DNA of 64,000 nucleotides from Nesterenkonia sandarakina (GTDB lineage Bacteria > Actinomycetota > Actinomycetes > Actinomycetales > Micrococcaceae): positions 62,001 through 126,000 of the forward strand of contig NZ_PVTY01000004.1 in assembly GCF_003003175.1 (NCBI RefSeq). The letters are read 5' to 3'. The translations under genes and the position numbers were made by a program. The notes below the pieces were generated by a model. That model did no database searches and was not told where the DNA came from. It saw nothing but the letters and a program-made list of their open reading frames with translations. Positions 16,216-25,525 of the stretch are shown piece after piece; position 1 is the first letter of the stretch; every line of letters begins with the position of its first letter.

Positions 16216-17502
16216 ATGCGTAGAACAACTCGAATTGCAGCAGCAGGCCTCGGAGTCACCTCCCTGATGGCCCTCTCGGCCTGCGGCGGCGGCGGAGAAG
16301 GCGGCGGCGAAGCCAATGCTGACGCATGGATCCTCACCGGAGGCGGCTGGCCCGCCATCCAGGAAGACTTCGACCGTTGGAACGAAGCCAACGAAGACGC
16401 CCAGATCGACATCGAAGCCATCGAGAACGACTCCTACAAGGGTCAGATCCGCACGGCCGTCGGCTCCGGCGAGGCACCCACGCTGATCATGTCCTGGACC
16501 GGCGGCGCCCTGCTGGAGTACGCCGAGGAAGAGCGCATCGTCGACCTCAGCGACCACACCGGCGAGCTCGAGTCCCGGGTCTTCGAATCGGTCTGGCAGA
16601 ACGGCCAGGTCGACGGCAGCACCTACGCGGTGCCGCTGAACGACGTGCAGCCAGTGGTCATGTACTACAACCAGTCGGTCTTCGATGAGGTCGGCGTCGA
16701 GATTCCCGAGACCTGGGAAGACGTCGAGGCCGCGATCGAGACCTTCAACGAGAACGACGTCGCACCCTTCTCACTGGCCGGCGGCTCCGTCTGGCCCGCC
16801 CTGATGTGGCTGCAGTACCTCACCGATCGCCACGGCGGCGAAGAGGCCTTCCAGGCCGTGGTCGAGGGTGAAGAGGGCGCGTGGGACAACGAGTCCATCC
16901 TCTTTGCACTGGAGACCATGCAGGACCTGGGTGAGAACGGCGGCTTCATCGACACCTACAACTCGGTGACCGCGGACCAGAACGAGGATGCCCAGCTGCT
17001 GGCAGACGGCCAGGCCGCCATGCTGCTGCAGGGCTCCTGGGTCTATTCCACGATCAACCAGGACTTCCCGGAGTTCGCCGAGTCCGGAGACTTCGGCTTC
17101 ACCTCCTTCCCGACCCTCGAAGACGGCGCCGGTGATCCCTCGAACATCGTGGGCAACCCTGCCAACTTCTGGTCGGTCTCTGCTGACGCCTCCGAGGAGG
17201 AGCAGCAGATCGCGTTCGACTACATCAGCGAGAACCTCTACAACGAGGAGACCGTGACCTCGATGCTGGAGGCCGGCTCCCTGCCGCCGCTGTCCGACAT
17301 CGAGGACCAGATCGCCGAGACCGAGGACTCAGACTTCCTGCAGTTCTCCAGCGAACTGGTGGGCGAAGCGAACCACTTCCAGCTCTCCTGGGATCAGGCA
17401 GTCGCCCCTGAGGTGGCCCAGCCGCTGACGGACAACCTGTCACAGATCCTCCGCGGGGACATCACCCCCGAGCAGTTCGTCGAAGCGATGAACTCCCTCT
17501 GA
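16216..17502 (+). CDS. sugar-binding lipoprotein of ABC importer (paralogue 2)
   Basis: A solute-binding lipoprotein of 428 residues. MRRTTR and a hydrophobic core lead to LSAC with Cys23 as lipid anchor. It aligns with the preceding lipoprotein almost end to end, sharing blocks such as YKGQIRTAVGSGEAPTLI (one change region), PFSLAGGS, LLQGSWVYS, NPANFWSVSA and FQLSWDQAV. AAAGGA (16203-16208) lies 7 bases before this ATG; TTG 16195 and ATG 16198 are in-frame alternatives. It is followed by a stable hairpin and then the permease genes. Xylooligosaccharide or another glycan-derived sugar is the likely ligand from context. Confidence 0.94.
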   Translation: MRRTTRIAAAGLGVTSLMALSACGGGGEGGGEANADAWILTGGGWPAIQEDFDRWNEANEDAQIDIEAIENDSYKGQIRTAVGSGEAPTLIMSWTGGALLEYAEEERIVDLSDHTGELESRVFESVWQNGQVDGSTYAVPLNDVQPVVMYYNQSVFDEVGVEIPETWEDVEAAIETFNENDVAPFSLAGGSVWPALMWLQYLTDRHGGEEAFQAVVEGEEGAWDNESILFALETMQDLGENGGFIDTYNSVTADQNEDAQLLADGQAAMLLQGSWVYSTINQDFPEFAESGDFGFTSFPTLEDGAGDPSNIVGNPANFWSVSADASEEEQQIAFDYISENLYNEETVTSMLEAGSLPPLSDIEDQIAETEDSDFLQFSSELVGEANHFQLSWDQAVAPEVAQPLTDNLSQILRGDITPEQFVEAMNSL

Positions 17503-17516
17503 TACACCCCTGAAAT

Positions 17517-17551
17517 CGGTTCGGGGCGGCTGATGAAGCCGCCCCGAACCG
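17517..17551 (+). terminator. hairpin between lipoprotein and permease genes
   Basis: A perfect 15-bp stem (17517-17531 with 17537-17551), loop GATGA, followed by TTTG. Within an ABC operon such a hairpin commonly attenuates transcription or protects the lipoprotein mRNA, giving more binding protein than permease. Confidence 0.8.
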
Positions 17552-17589
17552 TTTGCCTTGCACCGACAACCAGGATCTGAATCGAGCCC

Positions 17590-18501
17590 ATGACTGAAAC
17601 CGCTGCTCGAAGCAGGACGACCGGATTGGGCCATAAGGGACCTTCATTCCTCATGGCGCTGCCCGCTGTCCTGTTCTTCGGAATATTCGCACTGATACCG
17701 CTCATCGGAGTGGTCGTGATCTCCTTCATGGAGTGGAACGTTCTGGGCTCTCCCACCTGGGTGGGTCTGAGCAACTGGCAGGCAGTGCTCTTCGACCGGC
17801 CCTTCACCTGGACCGCCCTGGGCCTGACGATCACCTTCGTCATCGGCTCCTACCTCTTCCAGGCCCCGGTGGCCCTGCTGCTCGGCGTCTTCATGGCCGG
17901 CCAGCAGCGCTACCGCGCCCTGCTCGCGGTCCTCTACTTCCTCCCGCTGCTGTTCTCCTCGGTGGCCGTTGGCCTGACCTTCCAGTCGCTGTTCTCCCCG
18001 AACTACGGACTCTCCGCGGCGCTGCCCTTCGAATGGCTCCCCAATGACTGGCTGTCGAACTCCGACCTGGTCATGTGGGTGATGATCTTCGTGGTCGGCT
18101 GGTGCTTCGTGCCCTTCCACGGTCTGCTCTACCAGGCAGGCGTGCGCCAGATCCCGCAGTCCATGTACGAGGCCGCCACCATCGACGGTGCCGGCCGGGT
18201 CCGCCAGTTCTTCTCGATCACGATCCCGCAGCTGCGCTACACGATCATCACCTCCTCGACGCTGATGCTCGTGGGCTCGCTGACCTACTTCGACCTGATC
18301 TTCGTGCTCACCGGCGGCCAGCCCGCCGACGCGGTGCGGATCCTGCCGCTGGACATGTACGTGACCGGCTTCAGCTCATACAACCTCGGCTACGCATCGG
18401 TCATCGCAGTGATCCTGGTGGCCATCGGACTGACCCTCTCCTTGGCCCTGAACATCATCTCCGGTTCATCCAAGATGGAGAGCGACAAGGCAGGCGCATG
18501 A
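17590..18501 (+). CDS. ABC sugar permease, MalF-type
   Basis: A 303-residue inner-membrane permease with six predicted helices. The EAA coupling loop reads MYEAATIDGAGRVRQFFSITIPQL, the contact point for the ATPase. The start is the ATG shortly after the intergenic hairpin. The stop overlaps the next permease start (ATGA at 18498-18501), so the pair is translationally coupled. It forms the importer with the lipoprotein(s) upstream. Confidence 0.95.
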   Translation: MTETAARSRTTGLGHKGPSFLMALPAVLFFGIFALIPLIGVVVISFMEWNVLGSPTWVGLSNWQAVLFDRPFTWTALGLTITFVIGSYLFQAPVALLLGVFMAGQQRYRALLAVLYFLPLLFSSVAVGLTFQSLFSPNYGLSAALPFEWLPNDWLSNSDLVMWVMIFVVGWCFVPFHGLLYQAGVRQIPQSMYEAATIDGAGRVRQFFSITIPQLRYTIITSSTLMLVGSLTYFDLIFVLTGGQPADAVRILPLDMYVTGFSSYNLGYASVIAVILVAIGLTLSLALNIISGSSKMESDKAGA

Positions 18502-19439
18502 TGACTCACACCGCAAGCACCCAATCCGCGACCCCCGACGCCGGCAAGGCCCTCACCCCCGAGGTGCCCGGCTTCGAGCACCGCGACGTGAAGCAGAACA
18601 AGGTCCGCCGCACCGGCGCCCCGGGAGAGAAGCCGAACCTCCTCGGCGGCCTCGGCGGCTGGCTCTGGCTGGCCGTCATCATCCTGCCGATCTACTACAT
18701 CCTGATCACCTCGTTCCGGACCAGCGAGGACCTGCGCTCCTCCAACCAGCTGCTCCCGACCACCAACCCGACGCTGGCACCGTTCATCAAGGTGATCCAG
18801 AACGACTTCTTCCACTACTTCACCAACTCGCTGATCGTGACGCTCTCGACGGTCGCCGTCGTGCTCGCCGTCTCGGTGATGGCCGCGTACTACATCGCCC
18901 GGTCCACCACCCTGGGCGGCAGACGGCTGTTCCAGGTCATCCTGCTGGGCATCGCGATCCCGGTGCAGGCCACGATCATCCCGGTGTACTACCTGATCCA
19001 GCAGCTGGGTCTCTATGACACCCTGTGGGCGCTGATCCTGCCGCAGATCGCCTTCGCGATCCCGTTGAGCGTGCTGATCATCGTGAACTTCGTCCGCGAC
19101 ATCCCGATGGAGCTCTTCGAGTCGATGAAGGTCGACGGGGCCGGCGAGTGGAAGATCCTCACCGCGCTGGTGCTGCCGATGGCCAAGCCGGCGCTGATGA
19201 CCGTGGGCATCTACCAGGCGCTGCAGGTCTGGAACGGCTTCCTGTTCCCGCTGGTGCTCACCCAGAGCAGCGACGTCCGGGTCCTGCCGCTCTCGCTGTG
19301 GGAGTACAGCGGACAGTTCGGCATCGACGTGCCGGCCACCCTGGCCGCCGTCGTGCTCTCCGCGCTGCCGCTGCTGGTGGTCTACATGCTCGCCCGCCGC
19401 CACATCGTGGCCGGGCTGACCGCGGGCTTCGGCAAGTGA
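18498..19439 (+). CDS. ABC sugar permease, MalG-type
   Basis: A 313-residue permease. An N-terminal cytoplasmic extension of about 50 hydrophilic residues precedes the first helix (LWLAVIILPIYYILITSF). The EAA loop is FESMKVDGAGEWKILTALVLPM. The frame is open well upstream inside the previous gene, but MMTHTASTQ at the ATGA overlap is the natural start. No ATP-binding subunit follows, so a shared MsmK/MsmX-like ATPase encoded elsewhere is presumably used. Confidence 0.95.
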   Translation: MMTHTASTQSATPDAGKALTPEVPGFEHRDVKQNKVRRTGAPGEKPNLLGGLGGWLWLAVIILPIYYILITSFRTSEDLRSSNQLLPTTNPTLAPFIKVIQNDFFHYFTNSLIVTLSTVAVVLAVSVMAAYYIARSTTLGGRRLFQVILLGIAIPVQATIIPVYYLIQQLGLYDTLWALILPQIAFAIPLSVLIIVNFVRDIPMELFESMKVDGAGEWKILTALVLPMAKPALMTVGIYQALQVWNGFLFPLVLTQSSDVRVLPLSLWEYSGQFGIDVPATLAAVVLSALPLLVVYMLARRHIVAGLTAGFGK

Positions 19440-19466
19440 CCCTCGGCGCCACCCTCTGATCCCCTC

Positions 19467-19504
19467 AGCGAAGCTGCCGGTCCACCTCGACCGGCAGCTT
19501 CGCT
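19467..19504 (+). terminator. terminator after ABC permeases
   Basis: A perfect 16-bp stem (19467-19482 with 19489-19504) with a 6-base loop. It lies between the permease and the GH3 gene. Confidence 0.85.
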
Positions 19505-19553
19505 GTTCCCCGACTGACCGCGACAGCTGCGCTGCAACCCAAGGAGTTCACAG

Positions 19554-21920
19554 ATGACCAACCAGATCCCAGAACGCATCACCGGCCCATGGAACGACAC
19601 CTCGCTCTCAGCCGCCGAGCGCGCCGAGGCGCTGCTGGCGCGGATGACGCTGGAGGAGAAGGTCTCCCAGCTCGGCTCGCACTGGGAGATGCGCGAGGAT
19701 CCGGACACCCAGGGTGAGGTGGCGCCGATGGAGGACGCCATGTCCGCCGGCAAGCTGCCCTTCGAGTCCGAGATCCTCGACGGCGAGGGCCACCTGACCC
19801 GCACCTACGGCACTGTGGCCCTGTCCGTGCCCGAGGGCGCCGCGGATCTGCGCCAGCGCCAGGCAGCGGTGGTCGCGGCGAATCGCTTCGGCATCCCCGC
19901 GATCGCCCACGAGGAGTGCCTCACCGGATACACCGCCTACCAGGCCACCGTCTACCCGACCTCGCTGGCCTGGGGCGCGACCTTCGACCCGGAGCTGATC
20001 GAGGAGATGGCCGCCGCGATCGGCGCCGACATGGCCGCCACCGGCGTCCAGCAGGGACTCTCCCCGGTGCTCGACGTCGTCCGCGACGCGCGCTGGGGCC
20101 GGGTGGAGGAGACCATCGGTGAGGACCCCTATGTGATCGGCACGCTGGCCACCGCCTACGTCAAGGGACTGCAGTCTGCAGGGATCATCGCCACGCTGAA
20201 GCACTTCGCCGGCTACGCCGCGTCCCGTGCGGCGCGGAACCACGCCCCGGTGCACATGGGCAGGCGCGAGCTGCTCGACATGATCTTCTACCCCTTCGAG
20301 CTCGCCGTGCGGGAGGGCAAGGTCGGCTCGGTGATGAACTCCTACGCCGACATCGACGGCGAAGCTCCGGCCGCCTCGCACTGGCTGCTCACCGAGGTGC
20401 TGCGCGAGCAGTGGGGCTTCGAGGGCACCGTGGTCGCCGACTACTGGTCGGTCGCGTTCCTGGAGAAGATGCACCACGTGGCCGCCGACCAGGCCGAGGC
20501 CGCCCGGCTCGCCGTCTCCGCCGGTCTCGACGTGGAGCTGCCGCACACCGGCGGCTACCGCACGCTGGCCCAGCAGGTCCGGGACGGGCTGCTCGAGGAA
20601 TCCGTGCTGGACACCTCGCTGCGCCGGGTGCTGCGGCAGAAGGCGGAGCTCGGTCTGCTCGACCGCCGCGAGGGCGACGCCGACTGGGAGCCCAGCATCG
20701 ACGAGTCGGTGAACCTGGACTCCGAGAGCAACCGCACCCTGGCCCGCACCGTGGCCGCAAAGTCGCTGGTGCTGCTGAAGAACGACGGCGTGCTGCCGGC
20801 CACCGCCGACTCGCTGGCGGGCAAGCGGATCGCCGTCGTCGGGCCCTCCGCGGACGAGCCGCGCACCATGATGGGCTGCTACTCCTTCCCCAACCATGTG
20901 CTGGCCAAGTACCCCGCCGGGACCTTCCCGCACAAGGGGATCGGCGTGCCGATGCCCTCGGTGCTGGAATCCCTGCGCGAGACCTACTCCGAGGCGGAGG
21001 TCACCTACAGCTACGGCGCACCGATCGTGAGCTATGACGACTCCGAGATCGCCGCCGCCGCAGAGTCAGCCGCCGGCGCAGATCTGGCAGTGGTGACCGT
21101 CGGCGACCTCGCCGGCATGTTCGGCGCCGGCACCTCCGGCGAAGGCTGCGACGTCGCGGACCTCAAGCTCCCCGGCGCTCAGCACGAGCTGGTCGAAGCG
21201 GTGCTCGCCACCGGCACGCCCGTGGTGCTCGTGGTCATCTCCGGACGCCCCTATGCCCTCGGCGGCCTGGCCGAGCGCTGCGCGGCGATCGTGCAGGGCT
21301 TCTTCCCCGGTGAAGAGGGCGGCCCCGCCATCGTGGACCTGCTCAGCGGAGCGATCGAGCCCACCGGTCGGCTGCCCATCGGCGTCCCGGTGCACCCGGG
21401 CGGACAGCCGGTCGGCTATATCGCGGCACCGCTGGGGCTCAACAGCCAGGGCGTGTCCAACCTCGATCCCACCCCGCTGTACCCCTTCGGCCACGGACTG
21501 AGCTACACCACCGTGGAGTACTCGGACCTCACCGTCTCGCAGGCCCAGGTACCGGTCGACGGCGCCGTGGAGGTCTCGGTGACGCTGACCAACACGGGTG
21601 AGCGGCCCACCGAGGAGGTCGCCCAGCTCTACTTCGGTGATCGCGTGGCCTCCGTGGCCCGTCCGGTCCGGCAGCTGCTGGGCTACTCCAAGGTGGCGCT
21701 GGCCCCGGGGCAGAGCCGCACGGTGACCTTCGAGGTCCACGCCGACCGCTTCGCCTTCACCGGAGTCCACTATCGCCGGATCGTGGAGCCCGGCGCGATC
21801 GATCTCTATGCCGGCCCCTCCGTCGGGGAGCTGCCGCTGCAGGCAGAGGTGACCCTGATCGGTGAGGTTCGGGAGATCGCCGGCCAGCGCGTGCTGACCA
21901 CTCCGGCGCGCGTGAGCTAG
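19554..21920 (+). CDS. GH3 beta-glycosidase (probable beta-xylosidase or beta-glucosidase)
   Basis: Removes sugar residues from oligosaccharide ends. The 788-residue protein has the GH3 order: N-terminal barrel (LSPVLDVVRDARWGRVEETIGEDP, then LKHFAGYA), the nucleophile Asp296 in VVADYWSV, the C-terminal sandwich (LLKNDGVLPA, GEGCD, GRPYALGG) and a fibronectin III-like end. There is no signal peptide, so it acts in the cytoplasm on imported oligosaccharides. An AAGGAG site precedes the ATG. Context favours xylooligosaccharides, but GH3 specificity is not readable from sequence alone. Confidence 0.94.
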   Translation: MTNQIPERITGPWNDTSLSAAERAEALLARMTLEEKVSQLGSHWEMREDPDTQGEVAPMEDAMSAGKLPFESEILDGEGHLTRTYGTVALSVPEGAADLRQRQAAVVAANRFGIPAIAHEECLTGYTAYQATVYPTSLAWGATFDPELIEEMAAAIGADMAATGVQQGLSPVLDVVRDARWGRVEETIGEDPYVIGTLATAYVKGLQSAGIIATLKHFAGYAASRAARNHAPVHMGRRELLDMIFYPFELAVREGKVGSVMNSYADIDGEAPAASHWLLTEVLREQWGFEGTVVADYWSVAFLEKMHHVAADQAEAARLAVSAGLDVELPHTGGYRTLAQQVRDGLLEESVLDTSLRRVLRQKAELGLLDRREGDADWEPSIDESVNLDSESNRTLARTVAAKSLVLLKNDGVLPATADSLAGKRIAVVGPSADEPRTMMGCYSFPNHVLAKYPAGTFPHKGIGVPMPSVLESLRETYSEAEVTYSYGAPIVSYDDSEIAAAAESAAGADLAVVTVGDLAGMFGAGTSGEGCDVADLKLPGAQHELVEAVLATGTPVVLVVISGRPYALGGLAERCAAIVQGFFPGEEGGPAIVDLLSGAIEPTGRLPIGVPVHPGGQPVGYIAAPLGLNSQGVSNLDPTPLYPFGHGLSYTTVEYSDLTVSQAQVPVDGAVEVSVTLTNTGERPTEEVAQLYFGDRVASVARPVRQLLGYSKVALAPGQSRTVTFEVHADRFAFTGVHYRRIVEPGAIDLYAGPSVGELPLQAEVTLIGEVREIAGQRVLTTPARVS

Positions 21921-21960
21921 GACCCGGCTGCGCAGCACCGCGGCGCGGTGCTCCCCGTGG

Positions 21961-22006
21961 ACACAGACAGGCCCCCGACGCATCGGCGTCGGGGGCCTGT
22001 CTGTGT
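21961..22006. terminator. bidirectional terminator between GH3 and DUF624 genes
   Basis: A perfect 20-bp stem (21961-21980 with 21987-22006) and a 6-base loop between two convergent genes, so it can serve both. Confidence 0.93.
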
Positions 22007-22046
22007 GATGCCTGCTGTGTCCGTGCGGCCCATACCGGCCCGCGGC

Positions 22047-22703
22047 TCAGTTCTGCTGGACCACCAGGTCCGACTGGATCTGCGCCAGCATCGGGGTCAC
22101 CGTGCGGGCCAGGAGAAGCAGCAGGAACGAGGCCAGGAACACCGGCAGCCAGTCGGAGACCACCACGATCAGTCCGCCGGTGAGCACGATCATCGAGATG
22201 ATCCCCAGTGCGGCGAGCGGGGCCGAGGCCGCCCCGTAGAGCGAGACCTTGAACAGGTCTCGGCTGCGGAAGGAGAAGTTCGCGATCACCACCAGCGCGG
22301 TCACGGCCGCGATCACCGCGGCGACGCCGATCACGATCCCGGCGACGATGAAGCCGATCCCCACCTGGGCGTAGGCGGCGTTGAAGGCGGCCAGCGCCAG
22401 GAGCGCCACGGCGGGGACCCAGATCAGCAGCGACTGGGCCGCACCATCGATGTATCCCTTCCAGAAGCGCAGCCAGGGCACCACGTCGTGGTCTGTGCGC
22501 CAGGCATAGATCCCGGCGGTGATGGCGGGTCCGAAGAGCAGCGCGCACACCGCGTAGAGCGGGATGTTGCTCGGGTCGGGTTCGAGCAGGAAGATGCCGA
22601 TGAGCCCCGGCGCGGTGGCCAGCACGAAACCGAGCTCGATGATCAGCAGCCGGTACACGAAGTTCGTGACCCGGCTGAGCGGGCCGTTGCGATCGATATC
22701 CAT
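22047..22703 (-). CDS. DUF624 (YesL-like) membrane protein
   Basis: A 218-residue integral membrane protein with about five or six helices. The YxxWRTDHDVVPWLRFWKGYI-type stretch after helix 2 is characteristic of DUF624. This family is regularly encoded with LplA/LplB/YtcP-type oligosaccharide importers, as here, where it ends the operon. Its molecular function is unknown; an accessory role in uptake is only inferred from this association. A hairpin separates it from the binding-protein gene. Confidence 0.88.
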   Translation of the reverse strand: MDIDRNGPLSRVTNFVYRLLIIELGFVLATAPGLIGIFLLEPDPSNIPLYAVCALLFGPAITAGIYAWRTDHDVVPWLRFWKGYIDGAAQSLLIWVPAVALLALAAFNAAYAQVGIGFIVAGIVIGVAAVIAAVTALVVIANFSFRSRDLFKVSLYGAASAPLAALGIISMIVLTGGLIVVVSDWLPVFLASFLLLLLARTVTPMLAQIQSDLVVQQN

Positions 22704-22718
22704 ATAGCTCCAAGGTAG

Positions 22719-22749
22719 TGCGCCCCGGCCTGTGAAGGGCCGGGGCGCA
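22719..22749 (-). terminator. hairpin between binding-protein and DUF624 genes
   Basis: A 12-bp GC-rich stem (22719-22730 with 22738-22749), loop 7 bases. It probably reduces expression of the DUF624 gene relative to the binding protein. Confidence 0.75.
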
Positions 22750-22765
22750 TCGGGGATCCTGCGAC

Positions 22766-24481
22766 TCAGTCCTCGACGACCTCGCCGTCCAGGTTCTCCT
22801 GGGCTCGCTGGTAGGCCTCGTTGTGCAGCTCCACGAACTCAGCCATGCCGGAGGATTCCAGCTCTGCGACGAAGGAGTCCCACTCCTCGATGTCGCGCTG
22901 GCCCAGGATGAACTGGGCGGTCGCGGTGCGGACCTGGTCGGTGAGCTGGGTCTGGCTGATCGAGGCGCGCTCCCGCTCGAGCTCGTCCAGCGGACGGGCC
23001 GGGTCCGGGGTGAGCCGTTCCTTGCTCTCCATGGAGTCACGGAACTCGATGACCTCGTCGCGCAGCATGGACTGGACCAGCTCCGTGGAGGAGCCGTGGG
23101 CGAGCATGAAGACGCCGTTGTGGTAGCCGTAGTCGACGTTGAGCTGCTCCTCGCCGTCGGGGTTCAGCCCGTTCATGTCGACGTTCTCCGCAAGCGTGCG
23201 GGTGCCGTCCTCATCCTTGGTGTAGGTCTCGCCCTCCACACCCCACTTGCTGAACTCCATGCCCTCATCGGAGTAGTAGAGCCAGTCCAGGAACTGCATC
23301 AGGGCGACGAAGTCCTCCTCCTCGGCGACGTCGGCGGAGAGCGCCATGCCGGACTCGAGTCGGCTGGCGTCCACCATGTCGCCGGCGGGGCCGCCAGGCA
23401 CGCGGATCAGACGCACCTCCATGTCCTCGTCGCCGACCTCCTCGATGGAGGTGCGGTAGGTGAGCAGCTCCTGATCGTTGGCGCCGATCACGGCGGAGCT
23501 TCCCGAGGCGAACTTCTGGATGGCCTGGTCATCGTCCTGGGTCAGCGACTCCGAGTCCATCAGGCCCTCCTCCACCAGGCCGGCGAAGTAGGCGAGCAGG
23601 TCACGGTACTCGTCCATCGCGCCGGCGTAGACGAACTCGTCTGCCTCGGCGTCGTAGTGCATGCCGTCGCCGTAGCCCCAGCCGGCGCTGGTGCCGAAGT
23701 TCGGAGCCGCCACGTTCAGCGTCGCCTCCAGGGGTCCGTTCTCCGACCAGCGGTCGGAGTAGGGGACCATGTCGGGGTAGGCCTCTTCGACCTGGCGCAG
23801 CTGATCGGCGAACTCCTCGAAGCTCTCCGGGTCCTCCAGGCCCAGCTCATCCCAGATGTCGCCGCGCACCGCGAAGGAATACTGGTGCTGCGGGTCCTCG
23901 AGCAGCCCGGGCAGCACGTAGAACTTGCCGTCCTCCTGGTAGAGCGAGGCGAAGTCCTCCTCCAGCTCCCAGGACTCGATCTTCTCGGTCAGATTGGGCA
24001 TCAGGTCCAGGTAGTCGCTCACCGGCAGCAGCGCCCCTCCGGCGATGAACTGGGTCTCGTCCCCGGGGTAGGTGATCGGGATGAAGTCCGGGGCGTCGCC
24101 GGCGCCGATGACCAGCGCGCGACGCTCCGCCCAGTCCGAGAGCGGGGCGTTGCTGGTCTCCAGCGTCACCCCGTGCTCCTCCTCAAGCTTGGTGATGAAC
24201 TCCCAGTCGTCCTGGATCGGGTAGTTCGGGTGGTCGCGGTAGAGCAGCGAGAATTCCACCGGCTCGGTGGCGACGAAGGTGTCGCCGGCGGCGAAGTCCT
24301 CCATCGCCCCGACCCCGGAGGTCTCCATATCGAGCTCGGCGGCGGCATCGCCCTCACCTTCGGCATCGCCGCCGCAGGAGGCCAGCAGCAGCGCTGATGC
24401 GGCCAGCACCGAGGTGACCGGCCAGGCGTGCCGCATGCGTCGACGTCGTCCCTCAGCGGAGCGGGTGACTGGAGTGTTCAT
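22766..24481 (-). CDS. LplA-type oligosaccharide-binding lipoprotein
   Basis: A large (571-residue) solute-binding lipoprotein. A basic start (RRRRMRH) and hydrophobic core precede the lipobox LASC with Cys36. The size and features such as FSLLYRDHPNYPIQDDWEF, VRGDIWDELGLEDPESFEEF and FLDWLYYSDEGMEFSKWG resemble LplA/YtcQ proteins of the complex-polysaccharide importer family. AAAGGA lies shortly upstream of the ATG. It is the third gene of the minus-strand operon after two permeases. The ligand is probably a plant-cell-wall oligosaccharide, inferred from neighbours. Confidence 0.94.
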   Translation of the reverse strand: MNTPVTRSAEGRRRRMRHAWPVTSVLAASALLLASCGGDAEGEGDAAAELDMETSGVGAMEDFAAGDTFVATEPVEFSLLYRDHPNYPIQDDWEFITKLEEEHGVTLETSNAPLSDWAERRALVIGAGDAPDFIPITYPGDETQFIAGGALLPVSDYLDLMPNLTEKIESWELEEDFASLYQEDGKFYVLPGLLEDPQHQYSFAVRGDIWDELGLEDPESFEEFADQLRQVEEAYPDMVPYSDRWSENGPLEATLNVAAPNFGTSAGWGYGDGMHYDAEADEFVYAGAMDEYRDLLAYFAGLVEEGLMDSESLTQDDDQAIQKFASGSSAVIGANDQELLTYRTSIEEVGDEDMEVRLIRVPGGPAGDMVDASRLESGMALSADVAEEEDFVALMQFLDWLYYSDEGMEFSKWGVEGETYTKDEDGTRTLAENVDMNGLNPDGEEQLNVDYGYHNGVFMLAHGSSTELVQSMLRDEVIEFRDSMESKERLTPDPARPLDELERERASISQTQLTDQVRTATAQFILGQRDIEEWDSFVAELESSGMAEFVELHNEAYQRAQENLDGEVVED

Positions 24482-24574
24482 GTGCGAGTGTTCCTTTCGT
24501 GCCTGACCGAATCGATCATTGATCCGGTGCGAGGTCTGGTGCCGTCGATGGGGCTCGACGGTTCGGGGAAGGGG

Positions 24575-25525
24575 TCAGGCTTTGACGGATCCGAGCATGA
24601 TGCCGCGGACGAAGTACTTCTGCAGGAACGGGTAGAGACAGATGATCGGCAGCGTGGTGAGCAGCATCGTCACCGACTGCACGTTGGACGCGATCTGGGT
24701 GCCCTCACCTGCGGCTCCGCCCATCTGCTCGGTGCCGGTGGCCCCGGCGAGCAGGTTCCGCAGGTAGACCGTCACCGGGTAGAGCTCGCGCCGGTCCAGG
24801 TAGAGGAAGGCCTGGAACCAGGCGTTCCAGAAGCTCACCGCGTAGAAGAGGATCATGGTCGCCATGACGGCCTTCGAGAGCGGGATCACGATCCGCCACA
24901 GGATCCCGTAGGTGGTGAGGCCGTCGATCTCGGCGGCCTCCTCCAGCTCCTGGGAGAAGTTCTCGAAGAACGCCTTCATCACCAGCAGGTTGAACACGCT
25001 GATCGCGTTGGGCAGCACGATCGCCCAGATCGTATTGGTGAAGCCCATCGCGTTGATCAGCACGTAGTTCGGGATCAGGCCGCCGTTGAAGAACATCGTG
25101 AAGACCGCCAGCCCGATGAAGAAGCTGCGCCCCTTGAGGTGCCGCTTGCTCAGCGCATAGGCGAAGCAGGTGGTCAGCACCATCGCGATGGCGGTGGCCA
25201 CCACGGTGTAGATCACGGTGTTGGCGTAGTTGCGCCAGAACATCGAGTCGCTCATCACCACTTCGAAGGTGGTGACGTTGAAGCCGCGTGGGATCAGGTT
25301 GACCTGGCCGGCGTTGATGTAGCCCTCCGAGGAGAACGACTGGGCGATGATGTTCATGAACGGGTACAGCGTCACCAGGCAGATCACGATGATCGCGATG
25401 CCGTTGAAGACCCGGAACGCGGAGTAGGACTTCGAGTCCTTGATCTTGATGGTCTGGGTCGGGCGGGACCCGAGGCGCGGATCCTGCTCGACCTTGGTGC
25501 CGGGTTCGGCGGGGATGGTCACCAC
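24575..25525 (-). CDS. ABC permease, LplC/YtcP-type
   Basis: A 316-residue permease with six helices, including an N-terminal TLYPFMNIIAQSFSSEGYI motif and the EAA loop LEEAAEIDGLTTYGILWRIV. The GTGGTGA overlap with the stop of the upstream permease shows translational coupling; GTG 25525 or GTG 25522 is the start. It pairs with the LplB-type permease in a type I importer for oligosaccharides. Confidence 0.94.
   Translation of the reverse strand: MVTIPAEPGTKVEQDPRLGSRPTQTIKIKDSKSYSAFRVFNGIAIIVICLVTLYPFMNIIAQSFSSEGYINAGQVNLIPRGFNVTTFEVVMSDSMFWRNYANTVIYTVVATAIAMVLTTCFAYALSKRHLKGRSFFIGLAVFTMFFNGGLIPNYVLINAMGFTNTIWAIVLPNAISVFNLLVMKAFFENFSQELEEAAEIDGLTTYGILWRIVIPLSKAVMATMILFYAVSFWNAWFQAFLYLDRRELYPVTVYLRNLLAGATGTEQMGGAAGEGTQIASNVQSVTMLLTTLPIICLYPFLQKYFVRGIMLGSVKA

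Noticed and set aside
18075-18497. Upstream extension of the MalG-type permease frame
   Set aside because: Overlaps the MalF-type gene in another frame and is Arg/Pro-rich; the ATGA overlap gives a better start.
21757-23040. 427-codon minus-strand frame crossing the GH3 end, DUF624 and the binding-protein gene
   Set aside because: Arg/Ser/Pro-rich composition typical of a GC-rich shadow frame, and it crosses a strong terminator and three genuine genes.
22823-24397. 524-codon plus-strand frame opposite the LplA-type gene
   Set aside because: Its product is low-complexity (Leu, Val, His, Gly-rich) and antisense to a lipoprotein with clear signal and family motifs.
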